From positions 2,232,001-2,296,000 of the forward strand of contig NZ_CP049934.1 of the NCBI RefSeq assembly GCF_011382965.1: 64,000 bases of DNA, in the 5' to 3' direction. The DNA is from Leucobacter insecticola. Its GTDB lineage: Bacteria > Actinomycetota > Actinomycetes > Actinomycetales > Microbacteriaceae. Positions within the stretch are counted from its first letter, which is position 1. Every line of letters begins with the position of its first letter. Shown here piece by piece: positions 45,683-55,492 of the stretch. The notes below the pieces were generated by a model. It searched no databases, was not told where the DNA came from, and worked only from the letters and a program-made list of their open reading frames with translations. The position numbers and the translations under genes are program-made.

Positions 45683-46246
45683 TCACCCTTCGAGGTCGTC
45701 AACCCCTGGCATCCAGGTGAGGCCGGGCCTCCCCCAGCCGTTTTTTCGCTCGGCCTTCTGTGCGCCGCGGTTCTCGGGGTGCACCAGTCGGTCGACATAG
45801 AGCAGCCCGCTGAGGTGATCGAATTCGTGCTGCAGGATCCGCGCAAACCAGCCGTCCGCCTCAATCTCGAAGGGCTTGCCGTCAATGTCCTGCGCGCGAA
45901 GCAACGCTCGGGCGGAACGGCGCAGCGCGAACCGTTCACCAGGGAATGACAGGCACCCCTCGACCTCGTCCTCTCCGGGGAGCCCCGGATCCGGCGGCGT
46001 GATCCACAGCTCGGGATTGATCGCGACCCCCTGGGCAGGAGCCACATCCTGGTCCTCATACATCCACACGAATACCCGCTTGCCGACACCGACCTGCGGC
46101 GCGGCGAGGCCCACTCCTGGCGCCGCGAGCGTCGTGTCATACATGTTGTTTACGAGGGTGCGCAGAGCATCATCAAACTCGGTAACCGGGGATGCGGGAC
46201 GGTGAAGCACGGGCTCACCGCAGATCGTGATGGGAAGAACTGCCAT
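45683..46246 (-). CDS. def: Peptide deformylase
   Basis: The 187-residue enzyme has all three motifs: GVGLAAPQVG, EGCLSFPGE (zinc-binding cysteine) and QHEFDHLSGLLYVDR (HExxH). It removes the N-formyl group from nascent proteins. The ATG at 46246 fits the family start MAVLPITICGEP. It is divergent from orn. Confidence 0.96.
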   Translation of the reverse strand: MAVLPITICGEPVLHRPASPVTEFDDALRTLVNNMYDTTLAAPGVGLAAPQVGVGKRVFVWMYEDQDVAPAQGVAINPELWITPPDPGLPGEDEVEGCLSFPGERFALRRSARALLRAQDIDGKPFEIEADGWFARILQHEFDHLSGLLYVDRLVHPENRGAQKAERKNGWGRPGLTWMPGVDDLEG

Positions 46247-46357
46247 GGGAATAAGCCTAGTGCGAGTGATCCGACGAGACCGCCACCTATAGACTGAGCT
46301 GAGGGAGCCACGCCGCCAGCATGCATGGCATCCACCGCCCGAACCCAAGGAGATATC

Positions 46358-47006
46358 GTGTCGAATACCCCGCGGAGCAGATCGTCTGGATCGACTGCGA
46401 AATGACGGGGCTTGACATCGATCGAGATGGCCTGTGCGAGATCGCCGTTATCGTCACCGATTTCGAGCTGACGCCGCTGCACCCGGGGTTTGAAGTTGTG
46501 ATCAACCCAGGATCCGAGGCGCTTGAGCACATGGGCGACTTCGTGCGCGGAATGCACACGGACTCGGGTCTCCTTCCTCGCATCGAGGCCGGTGTTACCG
46601 TGGCTGACGCGGAGGCCCAGGTCATCGAGTACTTGAGCGGGCTCGTCACGAAGGGCCGCAAGCCGATTGTGGCCGGCAACACCATCGGCATGGATCGCCG
46701 ATTCATTGCGAAATACATGCCAACGCTCGAGGAAACCCTGCACTACCGCAGCATTGATGTCTCTACGATCAAGGAGCTCAGCCGCCGCTGGTACCCGGCT
46801 GCCTATTTCGGCTCCCCACGAAACGTGGCGGGCACCGTGCCCTTGCCGACATCGCCGAGTCAATTCAGGAGCTCGCCTACTTCCGCGCCACCGTCATGGT
46901 CGATGAGCCCGGGCCAGATAAGGCTGCAGTCGAAGCTGTCGCATCCGCGGCAAGTGAAAAGTATGGCACGCTGATCGACGGGCTCGACGAGGCACCCGAA
47001 AAGTAG
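46358..47006 (+). CDS. orn: Oligoribonuclease, frame broken twice
   Basis: The protein is a DEDDh exonuclease: WIDCEMTGLD (Exo I, DxE), GRKPIVAGNTIGMDRRF (Exo II) and the Exo III HxxxxxD, which is found only after correction. GTG at 46358 with AAGGAG upstream starts MSNT, but the core (PAEQIVWIDCEM) is one frame off, repaired by one C in the CCCC run near 46366. After YFGSPR a second slip, repaired by one A in the AAA near 46824, gives RGGHRALADIAESIQELAYF and an end at 47006. It degrades nanoRNAs of two to five nucleotides. Two such slips in one conserved gene argue for sequence error. Confidence 0.88.
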
Positions 47007-47037
47007 GCTGGCTCAGCCCACCGTCTCAACCAAGAAA

Positions 47038-47130
47038 AAATGACCCCGGCTCCTGAACTGGTCCCCAGAAGTTGGACTGAGAAATTCAGTAACCAACGAC
47101 TGGGGAGCAGTTCATCCGCCGGGGTCATTT
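47038..47130. repeat. 93-nt foldback (MITE-like) element
   Basis: The outer arms are 13-bp perfect inverted repeats: AAATGACCCCGGC (47038-47050) and GCCGGGGTCATTT (47118-47130). Inside, TGAACTG, TCCCCAG, GTTGG and ACTGA on the left pair with their complements on the right at matching positions, separated by symmetric 1-3-nt mismatches. The phrase GTCCCCAGAAGTTGGAC resembles IS3-family ends. It lies between orn and tRNA-His. Confidence 0.6.
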
Positions 47131-47133
47131 ACT

Positions 47134-47210
47134 TGGGGTGGCTAACGGGACTTGAACCCGCGACCACCGGCACCACAAGCCGGTGCTCTACCAACTGAGC
47201 TATAGCCACC
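47134..47210 (-). tRNA. tRNA-His (GTG)
   Basis: On the reverse strand the acceptor GTGGCTA pairs with TAGCCAC, a G lies at -1 as required for histidine tRNA, the D arm is GCTC/GAGC, the anticodon stem is CCGGC/GCCGG with loop TTGTGGT and anticodon GTG, the T arm carries TTCAAGT, and CCA is encoded. Confidence 0.96.
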
Positions 47211-47343
47211 ATGCTGGTCTCGCACACCCGAAGGCGCGCGAGGCAACCCTACGATCATAGCGTATCCCGGCACCTCATTTTCCCACTCACCTCCCAAGTG
47301 AATCTCTCCGGCGAATTGCGGCGCAGCCCGATAGGGTGAAGCC

Positions 47344-47691
47344 ATGGTCGAAGTGTCACACGAAGAATTCGAGGCTCTGGTTTCAGACGGCCTCGACTCT
47401 CTGCACGATGACATGCTTACTCAGCTCGACAACGTGATCTTTCTCATCGAGGACCGACCTGCTGACGGCAGTCCAATCCTCGGCGTGTACGAGGGTTACT
47501 CCCTCGCGGAGCGCAATATCTACGGCTACGGCGAGGAACCGGATCGAATTATCCTCTTTAGAGAAAACTTGGCCGCCCACTGCAGCGACATGGACGAGTT
47601 GGTAGCCGAGATCCGGATCACACTCGTTCACGAAATTGCCCACTTCTACGGCATCTCCGAGGAGCGCATTCACGAGCTTGGGTGGGGCTGA
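47344..47691 (+). CDS. Zinicin-like metallopeptidase family protein
   Basis: The 115-residue protein has the zinc motif HEIAHFYG (HExxH) near the C-terminus, preceded by [14 protein letters not shown], and belongs to the short metallopeptidase family found in actinobacteria. It lacks a signal peptide, so it acts in the cytoplasm. It overlaps clpS by one base (TGATG). Its substrate is not known. Confidence 0.88.
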   Translation: MVEVSHEEFEALVSDGLDSLHDDMLTQLDNVIFLIEDRPADGSPILGVYEGYSLAERNIYGYGEEPDRIILFRENLAAHCSDMDELVAEIRITLVHEIAHFYGISEERIHELGWG

Positions 47692-47984
47692 TGGTTGCGA
47701 CACGCATAAAACCTACTCTTGATCAGGCCGAGCAGATCGCGCCGGATTCGAACTGGCAGACCGTGGTGTGGGATGATCCGGTCAACCTCATGTCCTACGT
47801 CAGCTACGTTTTTCGCACCCATTTTGGCTACGATCGCGCCCACGCGGAGCGACTCATGCTGCAAGTCCACAACGCCGGGAGTGCGGTAGTGGCTGAGGGA
47901 TCACGTGAGGCCATGGAGATGCACGTCGAGGCGATGCACAGCTACGGCCTCTGGGCAACCGTCAGACAAGCGGGCACAGAGTGA
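47691..47984 (+). CDS. clpS: ATP-dependent Clp protease adaptor ClpS
   Basis: The 97-residue adaptor has the N-degron-binding features: [20 protein letters not shown] (with the Asn-Asp/Pro pocket) and [20 protein letters not shown] with the conserved histidine. It delivers N-end-rule substrates to ClpA/ClpC. The ATG at 47691 overlaps the preceding stop. It overlaps the DUF2017 gene by four bases, a common pairing in this phylum. Confidence 0.95.
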   Translation: MVATRIKPTLDQAEQIAPDSNWQTVVWDDPVNLMSYVSYVFRTHFGYDRAHAERLMLQVHNAGSAVVAEGSREAMEMHVEAMHSYGLWATVRQAGTE

Positions 47985-48565
47985 AACTCATTCCACTACC
48001 CGCGGGCGGGCTGCGCTTGCTGCTGAACTTTGATGAGGCGACGATGCTGGATCAGCTCATCACTCAACTGCTGCAGCTGCTGCAGAGCCACAGCGGTACG
48101 GCCCTCGATCCTGACCCCCTCTTCGCAAGCCTCGAGGTCGGCGGATCCGATGTCATCCCGGAGGACCCGGCGCTCGCACGCCTGTTTCCAAACGCCTACG
48201 AGAAGGACGCCGAGGCCAGCGAATTCCGCAAGATCACAGAACAGGGTCTACTCAACCGGAAAATGCAGGACGCGATGCAGGTTGTCTCCGCACTTGGGCT
48301 CGGCGCCATGCCAGACGAGCGCACCACCGTCGAAGTCGATATTTCCGCGGACACACTCCCCGCATGGGCGCGAACGGTGACGGCGCTGCGGCTCGCGATT
48401 GCGGCGAGAATCGGGCTCGACACGGCGGAGGATCACGACCGTCTGCTTGAGGACGAAGAAACCCGCGGCACGGTGTTGGTGTTTGACTGGCTCGCCGCGA
48501 TCCTGGAGGCCGCGCTCATGATGCAAATGCCGGATGAGGACGACACGGACGGCGCAGCACACTAA
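47981..48565 (+). CDS. DUF2017 family protein
   Basis: The 194-residue acidic protein is the conserved neighbour of ClpS in actinobacteria. It is mostly helical, with [17 protein letters not shown] near the N-terminus and a C-terminal block [20 protein letters not shown]. No catalytic motif is visible. It is translationally coupled to clpS, so a role in Clp-mediated proteolysis is possible but unproven. Its stop overlaps that of the convergent dinB gene. Confidence 0.88.
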   Translation: MKLIPLPAGGLRLLLNFDEATMLDQLITQLLQLLQSHSGTALDPDPLFASLEVGGSDVIPEDPALARLFPNAYEKDAEASEFRKITEQGLLNRKMQDAMQVVSALGLGAMPDERTTVEVDISADTLPAWARTVTALRLAIAARIGLDTAEDHDRLLEDEETRGTVLVFDWLAAILEAALMMQMPDEDDTDGAAH

Positions 48566-49788
48566 CTCGGCGGTTGCAGCGAGCGGGGATCCACCACGGG
48601 TCCGCGATCTGTCAGCAGCCTCGCGGGCTTTACCCCAGCCCCGCCAAAACGAATACGCACATCGTCAACGGCCTGATCGACTGCGCGCCAGCCGTCGTCA
48701 TCGCTCCACAGCCCAGCAGGGTCGCTCCCCTCTGGAACCAGCTGCTCGGCTCTCACCCCAATGAGTCGCACCGGCTTGCCTCTGGAGTTCAGCCCATCAA
48801 ACAGATCGCAGGCGGTCTGGTAAATGCGCTGGGTTGAGTTCGTCGCTTCGGTGAGCGTACGTGAGCGCGTAACCGTCTCAAAATTGGCCCAGCGCACCTT
48901 GATCGCGAGCGTCCGCGCCTCAAGCTGCGCCTCGCGCAGGCGCTCGCCCGTGCGGGTGGAGAGGCGCAGGAGTTCACGCTGCAGCACCTCGATGTCGGGC
49001 TCGTCGAAGGCAAAGGTTTCCTCGTGGCCGATGCTTTTCTCGACCCGTGTGGTCTCGACGCCGCGCGAATCGCGCCCGTTAGCGAGATCGTGTAGCCGCT
49101 CGGCACTGGCTACGCCTACCAATTGTCGCAGCGACACAAGCGGTTCCCGCGCGAGATCACCGACGGTGTGGATCGCCCGCGACCTCAGCGTCTTCGCTGT
49201 TGCCTGCCCGACTCCCCACATCGCGTCGATCGGGAGCGGGTGCAGAAACTCGAGAGTGCGTTCGGGCGGGATCTCGAGGATGCCATCGGGCTTCGCTCGC
49301 TGTGAGGCGAGTTTTGCGATGAATTTTGAGCGCCCGAGCCCTACGGATGCGGGCAGCCCGGTCTCCGCTCTGACCCGCTCGCGCAGCTGCCTCGCGATCG
49401 AGGCAGGAGGGCCGAATAGCCTCACGGATCCCGCAACATCCAGGAACGCTTCGTCGATACTGAGGGGTTCAACGAGCGGGGTGAACTCGCTGAAAATTCT
49501 CATCACCTCGTGCGAGGCGCGGCGGTATTTCTCGAAGGTCGGAGGAATCAGTATGAGCTGCGGGCACAGCTGTTTGGCGCGCGCGACCGGCATCGCGGAG
49601 CGCACTCCGAATCGCCGAGCTTCATAGCTCGCGCTCGATACGACCGAGCGCAGCGTGTCGTGCGCTGCCGCCACGGGAAGCCCGACAAGTTCCGGACGAT
49701 CGAGGAGTTCGACCGAGACAAAGAACGAATCCATGTCGACGTGCAGCATCGAAGCTATCTCTCGCTGCGTGGTATCCATAGGATCCAT
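48562..49788 (-). CDS. dinB: DNA polymerase IV (Y family)
   Basis: The protein (about 408 residues from the ATG at 49788; ATG at 49779 is an alternative) has the catalytic palm motifs LHVDMDSFFVSVE and SIDEAFLDVAGSVR, a thumb with helix-hairpin-helix (WGVGQATAKTLRSR) and a little-finger domain (SIGHEETFAFDEPD). It performs error-prone bypass synthesis. No clear LexA box is seen upstream. The C-terminus lacks an obvious QxxLF clamp motif, as in DinB2/3-type proteins. Confidence 0.92.
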   Translation of the reverse strand: MDPMDTTQREIASMLHVDMDSFFVSVELLDRPELVGLPVAAAHDTLRSVVSSASYEARRFGVRSAMPVARAKQLCPQLILIPPTFEKYRRASHEVMRIFSEFTPLVEPLSIDEAFLDVAGSVRLFGPPASIARQLRERVRAETGLPASVGLGRSKFIAKLASQRAKPDGILEIPPERTLEFLHPLPIDAMWGVGQATAKTLRSRAIHTVGDLAREPLVSLRQLVGVASAERLHDLANGRDSRGVETTRVEKSIGHEETFAFDEPDIEVLQRELLRLSTRTGERLREAQLEARTLAIKVRWANFETVTRSRTLTEATNSTQRIYQTACDLFDGLNSRGKPVRLIGVRAEQLVPEGSDPAGLWSDDDGWRAVDQAVDDVRIRFGGAGVKPARLLTDRGPVVDPRSLQPPS

Positions 49789-49920
49789 TGCACCATACCC
49801 CACCGACATCGTGTTTTTCGTGGTGATTCTGCTCCATTTTTTGTCGCATTGTCCGAGGCCTCCGCTAGCGTTGTAGACAAGAGTTCGTTCACGCCATATT
49901 CGCAAGAAAGCGGGAGCCCG

Positions 49921-51672
49921 ATGAGTAAGTCACGATCCACGGTCGAGCAACTTCGTGAGCGCCCGAGCGCTGATGTTCTCATCATTGGCGCGGGCATCAA
50001 CGGTATCGCTACGTTTCGAGAGTTGGCACTGCAAGGCGTCGATGTGGCGCTGGTGGATCGAAACGACTACGTGTCAGGGGCATCCGCGGCCTCCAGCCAC
50101 ATGGTGCACGGCGGGGTCAGGTATTTGGAGAACGGCGAGTTCCGGCTGGTGCGTGAGGCCGTACAGGAGCGCAATCGCCTGATTCGCAATGCTCCCCACT
50201 ACGTGCGCCCGTTGCGCACCACGATCCCGATCTTCAAGACCTTCTCGGGGATCCTCACGGCTCCATTCCGTCTATTAATCACCCACGGTCGCGGCAAACC
50301 CCGTGAGCGCGGCGCCTTTCTCATCAAAGTCGGGCTGGTGCTGTATGACACGTTCTCGCGGGGCGGTGGCCGGGTGCCTCGCCACCGCTTCCGTGGCCGC
50401 AACCGGTCGCTCCGCGAGCTTCCGCGCCTCAACCCGGCGATTAAGTACACGGCGACCTATTTCGACGCTTCCATGCACGATCCTGAGCGCCTCGCGCTCG
50501 ACGTCCTATACGACGGCGTAGCTGCTGGGGCAAACCCTTCGGCCCCGGCAGCGGAGGCAACGGCGCGCGCGGCAAACTATGTCTCCGCGGTGGGCTTCGA
50601 AGACGGCGCCGTGACCCTTCGCGACGAAGCCTCAGGAGAAGAGTTCGCCTTCACCGCTGGGCTGATCATCAATACCTCCGGCCCCTGGACCGACCTTACG
50701 AATACGGCGCTCGGGCAACCATCCCAATACATGGGCGGCACCAAGGGCTCACACATTGTGCTCGACCACCCCGAGCTGCTTGAGGCAACCGCCGGGCGCG
50801 AGATGTTCTTCGAGCACTCCGATGGCCGCATCGTGCTGATCTATCCGCTGAAGGAGCGCGTGCTCGTGGGCACCACCGACATCAACGCGGATCCGCGCGA
50901 GGCGAGCGTCTGCTCCGACGACGAGATCGACTACTTTTTCGATCTGATCCCGCACGTGTTTCCGTCCATCTCTGTCGACCGTTCGCAGATCGTCTACACC
51001 TTTTCCGGGATCCGCCCACTCCCCAAACACGACGAAACATTGCCCGGCTTTGTGTCGCGCGACTACCGCATCGAACAGGGCTGGATCGGCGGGGTGCGGA
51101 CCCTGAGCCTCGTGGGCGGCAAGTGGACGACGTTTCGCGCGCTCGCCGAACACTTGGGCGACACGGCACTAGAACTACTCGGCGCTTCTCGTTTGGTGAG
51201 CAGTCGGAACACCGTAATTGGCGGCGGCGCAGGTTTCCCGCGCGACCGTGCATCGCGGCGCATCTGGATCTCGCGAAACGCCCACGGGCACGATCCCGAA
51301 CTCGTGTCGCGCCTACTCGATCGCTACGGCACAAAAGCCTCCGATGTGCTGACTGCGCTTCCGGCCAAGCCGCACGCGCTCGCATCGGCCCCGGGCTACT
51401 TCGTTGAAGAGCTCGCGCACCTGGCAGGAGCAGAACATGTCGTACACCTCGATGATGTGATGTTGCGTCGCACCTCAATTGCGTTCGTTGGTGGGGTAAC
51501 CCAAGAGACGCTTGAGGAGATCGCCGCGGCGGTGGCCCCCGTGCTCGGCTGGGATGCCGCGATGCAGAAGACCGAGGTCGACCGAAGCGCGATGATCCTG
51601 CGCGCGGCCCACCGTGTGGATCTTAACGGCGCGGGCCCCGCCCCCATCGAGGGGGAGGTCCCCCATGTCTGA
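49921..51672 (+). CDS. glpD: Glycerol-3-phosphate dehydrogenase (FAD-dependent)
   Basis: The 583-residue flavoprotein has the dinucleotide motif [19 protein letters not shown] near the N-terminus, the substrate-region [27 protein letters not shown], and [21 protein letters not shown], and a C-terminal helical cap. It oxidises glycerol 3-phosphate to dihydroxyacetone phosphate and passes electrons to menaquinone. The ATG at 49921 begins the family start, with GAAAGCGGGAG upstream. It overlaps glpK by eight bases. No glpF lies in the window. Confidence 0.95.
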   Translation: MSKSRSTVEQLRERPSADVLIIGAGINGIATFRELALQGVDVALVDRNDYVSGASAASSHMVHGGVRYLENGEFRLVREAVQERNRLIRNAPHYVRPLRTTIPIFKTFSGILTAPFRLLITHGRGKPRERGAFLIKVGLVLYDTFSRGGGRVPRHRFRGRNRSLRELPRLNPAIKYTATYFDASMHDPERLALDVLYDGVAAGANPSAPAAEATARAANYVSAVGFEDGAVTLRDEASGEEFAFTAGLIINTSGPWTDLTNTALGQPSQYMGGTKGSHIVLDHPELLEATAGREMFFEHSDGRIVLIYPLKERVLVGTTDINADPREASVCSDDEIDYFFDLIPHVFPSISVDRSQIVYTFSGIRPLPKHDETLPGFVSRDYRIEQGWIGGVRTLSLVGGKWTTFRALAEHLGDTALELLGASRLVSSRNTVIGGGAGFPRDRASRRIWISRNAHGHDPELVSRLLDRYGTKASDVLTALPAKPHALASAPGYFVEELAHLAGAEHVVHLDDVMLRRTSIAFVGGVTQETLEEIAAAVAPVLGWDAAMQKTEVDRSAMILRAAHRVDLNGAGPAPIEGEVPHV

Positions 51673-53191
51673 TTACGTCATTGCCATCGATCAGGGCACT
51701 ACTTCAACCCGGGCGATCATCTTCGATCGGGCGGGCAGGATCGTGTCGGTCGGCCAAAAGGAGCACGACCAGATCATGCCTCGGGCCGGATACGTGGAGC
51801 ACGACGCCGTGCAGATCTGGCAAAACGTGCAGGAGGTGATCGGTACCGCCCTCGGCAAGGCAGACACGACCGACCGCAACATCGCCGCCATCGGGATCAC
51901 CAACCAGCGCGAGACGACGGTGGTCTGGGATCGCCGCACCGGGGTCCCGGTGTCCAATGCGATCGTGTGGCAGGACACCCGCACCCAGCCCGCCCTCGAC
52001 ACGCTCGCGGAAGGCGGCGGCGCGGATCGCTTCAAACGAATCACGGGGCTCCCCCTGACGAGCTACTTTTCGGCGTCGAAGATCGCGTGGATCCTCGACA
52101 ACGTTGCGGGTGCCCGCGAGCGAGCTGAGGCCGGGGATCTCCTCTTTGGCACCACCGACTGCTGGATTCTCTGGAACCTCACGGGCGGTGTCGAGGGCGG
52201 AGTGCACGTCACCGATGTCACCAACGCCTCGCGCACTCTCCTGATGGACCTCGAAACACTGAACTGGCGCGATGATCTGCTTGAGGTCTTCAATATTCCG
52301 CGTTCAATGATGCCCGAGATCCGTTCCTCCTCAGAGGTCTACGGCGAGGCCGAATACTCCTCGCTATTGCGCGGCGTTCCCGTCGCCGGAATCCTCGGTG
52401 ACCAGCAGGCAGCTACCTTCGGCCAGGCGGCCTTCAATGCCGGTGAGTCGAAGAACACCTACGGGACAGGCTGCTTCCTGATGTTTCAGACGGGTAAGGA
52501 GATCGTGCACTCGCAGAACGGTCTCATCACCACCGTCGGATTCAAGCTGGGTGACGGCCCCGCCCACTATGCACTCGAGGGCTCGATCGCGGTGGCGGGG
52601 TCGCTGATCCAGTGGCTGCGGGATCAGCTCGGCCTGATTCGTTCTGCGGCGGAGGTTGAGCAGCTCGCGGTTTCCGTGCCCGACAACGGCGGGGTGTACG
52701 TCGTACCGGCGTTCTCCGGACTGTTCGCACCCTACTGGCGCCCGGATGCCCGCGGGGCGATCGTCGGGCTCACCCGCTTCTCAAATCGCGGCCACATCGC
52801 GCGGGCGGCGCTCGAGGCGGTCGCCTTCCAGACTCGCGACGTGCTCGATGCGGTCAATGCTGATGTCTTGGCGTCCGGCGGTGCCCACCTCACCGAGCTG
52901 CGCGTCGACGGCGGCATGGTCGCAAACAATACGCTGATGCAGTTCCAGGCCGACGTGCTGGGCGTTCCCGTCGTGCGCCCCCAGGTTGCCGAGACGACCG
53001 CGCTCGGGGCGGCCTACGTCGCGGGACTCGCGGTTGGTTTCTGGTCGGGGCTCGATGAGCTGCGCGCGAACTGGCGCGAGGATCGCCACTGGCTCCCCGT
53101 GCAGGGCGCGGCCGAGCGCGAGCGCCAGCTCCGCCTGTGGCGGAAGGCGGTCACCAAATCGATGGACTGGATCGACGAAGACTCCGCGTGA
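51665..53191 (+). CDS. glpK: Glycerol kinase
   Basis: The 508-residue FGGY kinase has the N-terminal motif [31 protein letters not shown], the FGGY signature region [14 protein letters not shown] and the C-terminal [19 protein letters not shown]. It phosphorylates glycerol to glycerol 3-phosphate, the substrate of the overlapping glpD. The ATG at 51665 is chosen from the family start [12 protein letters not shown] large hairpin follows the stop. Confidence 0.96.
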   Translation: MSDYVIAIDQGTTSTRAIIFDRAGRIVSVGQKEHDQIMPRAGYVEHDAVQIWQNVQEVIGTALGKADTTDRNIAAIGITNQRETTVVWDRRTGVPVSNAIVWQDTRTQPALDTLAEGGGADRFKRITGLPLTSYFSASKIAWILDNVAGARERAEAGDLLFGTTDCWILWNLTGGVEGGVHVTDVTNASRTLLMDLETLNWRDDLLEVFNIPRSMMPEIRSSSEVYGEAEYSSLLRGVPVAGILGDQQAATFGQAAFNAGESKNTYGTGCFLMFQTGKEIVHSQNGLITTVGFKLGDGPAHYALEGSIAVAGSLIQWLRDQLGLIRSAAEVEQLAVSVPDNGGVYVVPAFSGLFAPYWRPDARGAIVGLTRFSNRGHIARAALEAVAFQTRDVLDAVNADVLASGGAHLTELRVDGGMVANNTLMQFQADVLGVPVVRPQVAETTALGAAYVAGLAVGFWSGLDELRANWREDRHWLPVQGAAERERQLRLWRKAVTKSMDWIDEDSA

Positions 53192-53216
53192 TGCACGGCG
53201 CCGCCCCGGCCGCGTG

Positions 53217-53300
53217 CACGCAGTAGCGTGCGCGCCGAAACTTGCGCGCAATAGCCTCCGCGCAGAAACATGCGCGCAGTAGCGTGTGCGCAGATTGTTC
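53217..53300 (+). repeat. Three imperfect 28-bp tandem repeats
   Basis: Units at 53217-53244, 53245-53272 and 53273-53300 share the frame CGCGCAGTAGCGTNCGCGCNGAAACNTG with several substitutions; the third diverges in its last third, where it becomes the left arm of the terminator hairpin. They lie between glpK and the convergent DUF2165 gene. No ORF runs through them convincingly. Confidence 0.62.
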
Positions 53301-53333
53301 TTATGCGCACCCATAACAACAATCCGCGCACAC
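53284..53333. terminator. 50-nt near-perfect hairpin after glpK
   Basis: GTGTGCGC, GATTGTT and TTATG on the left pair with CATAA, AACAATC and GCGCACAC on the right, interrupted only by two single-base mismatches, around a short loop (53306-53311). It sits between two convergent genes and is probably a bidirectional terminator, although no U-run follows. Confidence 0.65.
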
Positions 53334-53351
53334 ACGGCGTCGAGCTCGGCT

Positions 53352-53930
53352 CTATCGAGCCACAGCCCCAGCTTTCTGCCACCCTGGGCTCGGGAGGTGC
53401 AGCAACACGAGGCCAATTCCCGCGAGCATCGCGTTGCGGATCGCGGGATCGAGTCCATTCCATTCAGTCGAGCGCCACATTTGGAACCACTCCCCACCCA
53501 CGGCGATAAAGCCGCCTGCGAACAGCAGCACGATCAACACCAAGCCGAGGCTCGCCCAGCGCCTGGCACGAGCAAAACTCGCCGCACCAAAGATTGCACG
53601 CATGAAGTCGACAAAGGCGATGATCAGAATGATCGCGGCGAGCGACTCGATCACGATCACCCCAATGTAACCAAGGTTCCAAAGCACGGGGTTATCGATC
53701 GCTCGCCACATCACCTCGGGATCAAGCCCCTGCCCCGCGGGCTGGCCAAAGTTCGTGGTGTCCATCGATAGAACGTGCTGCACAAAAGCGAAATTCGTTC
53801 CGTAGTCAGTGATGTTGCCGAGCGCCACCAAAAAAATATAGAGCGCATTGACAAAGACAAAAACGGCGGCAGCGAATGGGAGTGAGCCGAGCTTCTTCCA
53901 GCCCTGTTCCCCAGTGGTGTGAGTATCCAT
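53352..53930 (-). CDS. DUF2165 family small membrane protein
   Basis: The 192-residue protein has four transmembrane helices (AAVFVFVNALYIFLVALGN, then LGYIGVIVIESLAAIILIIA, ASLGLVLIVLLFAGGFIAVG and a last one near the C-terminus) and the DUF2165 features NITDYGTNFAFVQHVLSMD and GGEWFQMWRSTEWNG. Its function is unknown. The ATG at 53930 is preferred over an upstream start at 53966 because the family begins just before the first helix. Confidence 0.88.
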   Translation of the reverse strand: MDTHTTGEQGWKKLGSLPFAAAVFVFVNALYIFLVALGNITDYGTNFAFVQHVLSMDTTNFGQPAGQGLDPEVMWRAIDNPVLWNLGYIGVIVIESLAAIILIIAFVDFMRAIFGAASFARARRWASLGLVLIVLLFAGGFIAVGGEWFQMWRSTEWNGLDPAIRNAMLAGIGLVLLHLPSPGWQKAGAVAR

Positions 53931-53977
53931 ACGGTCAGAATAACCCTCACCACCGGGGAACGACAAACAGAATTCCG

Positions 53978-55492
53978 CTACTGGGCGGCGCGCTCCAGCA
54001 CGAGCTCGCGCACGCGCGCAGCATCAGCCTGGCCGCGCATCGCCTTCATCACAGCGCCGATCACCGCACCGGCGGCCTGCACCTTGCCGTCGCGGATCTT
54101 TTCGAGCACATCGGGCTGCTCAGCGAGCGCCGCATCAATCGCTTCGATGAGCGGGCCATCATCCGACACGATCGCGAGCCCACGCGCGGCCACGATCTCC
54201 TCGGCGCTCCCCTCACCGTCGATGATCCCCTGGATCACCTGGCGGGCGAGTTTGTCGTTGAGCGTGCCTGCGTCGACAAGTGCGACCAGCTCAACGAGCT
54301 GGGCGGGCGCCATGAGATCCGTGGCGGGAACAGAACGCTCGTTCGCGATACGGGCAATCTCGCCCGTCCACCATTTGCGGGCGGTCTGCGGCGGTACACC
54401 GGCTGCGACCGTGGCTTCGATCGTTCCCACCAGTCCAGCATTGACGACGTCCTGGAACTCCAAGGCTGAGAACGCCCACTCCGCTCGCAGACGGCGGCGA
54501 CGCAGGGTCGGGTGCTCGGGTAGAGCCGCGCGCAGCTCCTCCACAAATTCGCGCGTGGGCGTAAGTGGTGCGAGGTCTGGCTCCGGGAAATAACGGTAAT
54601 CGTCAGCGTCAGACTTCGGGCGGCCCGGCGAGGTCTCGCCCGTGTCCTCGTGCCAGTGACGCGTCTCCTGCGTGATCGTGCCGCCGTCAGCCAGGATCTG
54701 GGCCTGTCGCTGAATCTCAAACCGCACCGCACGCTCGACCGAGCGAAGTGAGTTCACGTTCTTCGTCTCCGTGCGCGTGCCGAGCACGGCCATCCCGGCG
54801 CCCTCGTTGCCGCGGGGCCGCAGCGACACGTTCGCATCACAACGCAGGTTGCCACGTTCCATGCGGGCGTCAGAGATGCCGAGAGCAACAACCAGATCCC
54901 GAATCGTCGACACGTACTCGGCCGCAATTTCAGGAGTGTCCGCCTCGCCGCCAAAGATCGGGCGGGTCACGATCTCTACGAGTGGCACACCCGCGCGGTT
55001 GTAATCGACCAGCGAGTACTCGGCGCCCTGAATGCGCCCGGTGGCGCCTCCCACGTGGTTCAGCTTGCCGGCGTCCTCCTCCATGTGTGCGCGCTCGATC
55101 GGCACGTGCACGATGCGGCCGGAGGCGAGCTCGATCTCGACCGAGCCGTCGTAAGCGATCGGATCGTCAAACTGCGAGATCTGGTAGTTTTTCGCCATGT
55201 CGGGGTAAAAGTAATTCTTGCGGGCGAAACCGGAGAGCTCCGCGATCTCGCAGCCGAGCGCAAGGCCCAAGCTGATCGAGTAGCGCACGGCTTGCTCGTT
55301 GACCACGGGCAGCGCGCCGGGCAGGCCGAGGCAGACGGGGGTGAGGTTGGTGTTCGGCTCTGATCCGAACACGTTCGGCGCCGAGGAGAACATCTTGGTG
55401 CGAGTGTTCAGCTCGACGTGCACCTCAAGCCCAATCACGGGCTCAAAAAGTTCGAGCGCCCGCTCATAGTCCATCACTTTAGTCTTCGCCAT
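53978..55492 (-). CDS. gatB: Asp-tRNA(Asn)/Glu-tRNA(Gln) amidotransferase subunit B
   Basis: The 504-residue protein has the GatB core: FEPVIGLEVHVELNTRTKMF, NYFYPDMAKNYQISQFDDPI, DYNRAGVPLVEIVTRP, and the C-terminal YqeY-like tail (VLEKIRDGKVQAAGAVIGAV). It kinases and transamidates mischarged tRNA with GatA and GatC. It lies directly after gatA, sharing one base. Confidence 0.97.
   Translation of the reverse strand: MAKTKVMDYERALELFEPVIGLEVHVELNTRTKMFSSAPNVFGSEPNTNLTPVCLGLPGALPVVNEQAVRYSISLGLALGCEIAELSGFARKNYFYPDMAKNYQISQFDDPIAYDGSVEIELASGRIVHVPIERAHMEEDAGKLNHVGGATGRIQGAEYSLVDYNRAGVPLVEIVTRPIFGGEADTPEIAAEYVSTIRDLVVALGISDARMERGNLRCDANVSLRPRGNEGAGMAVLGTRTETKNVNSLRSVERAVRFEIQRQAQILADGGTITQETRHWHEDTGETSPGRPKSDADDYRYFPEPDLAPLTPTREFVEELRAALPEHPTLRRRRLRAEWAFSALEFQDVVNAGLVGTIEATVAAGVPPQTARKWWTGEIARIANERSVPATDLMAPAQLVELVALVDAGTLNDKLARQVIQGIIDGEGSAEEIVAARGLAIVSDDGPLIEAIDAALAEQPDVLEKIRDGKVQAAGAVIGAVMKAMRGQADAARVRELVLERAAQ

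Noticed and set aside
53197..53340. The GCGCAGTAGCG repeats as a CRISPR array.
   Set aside because: There are only three adjoining, imperfect units without spacers and no cas genes.
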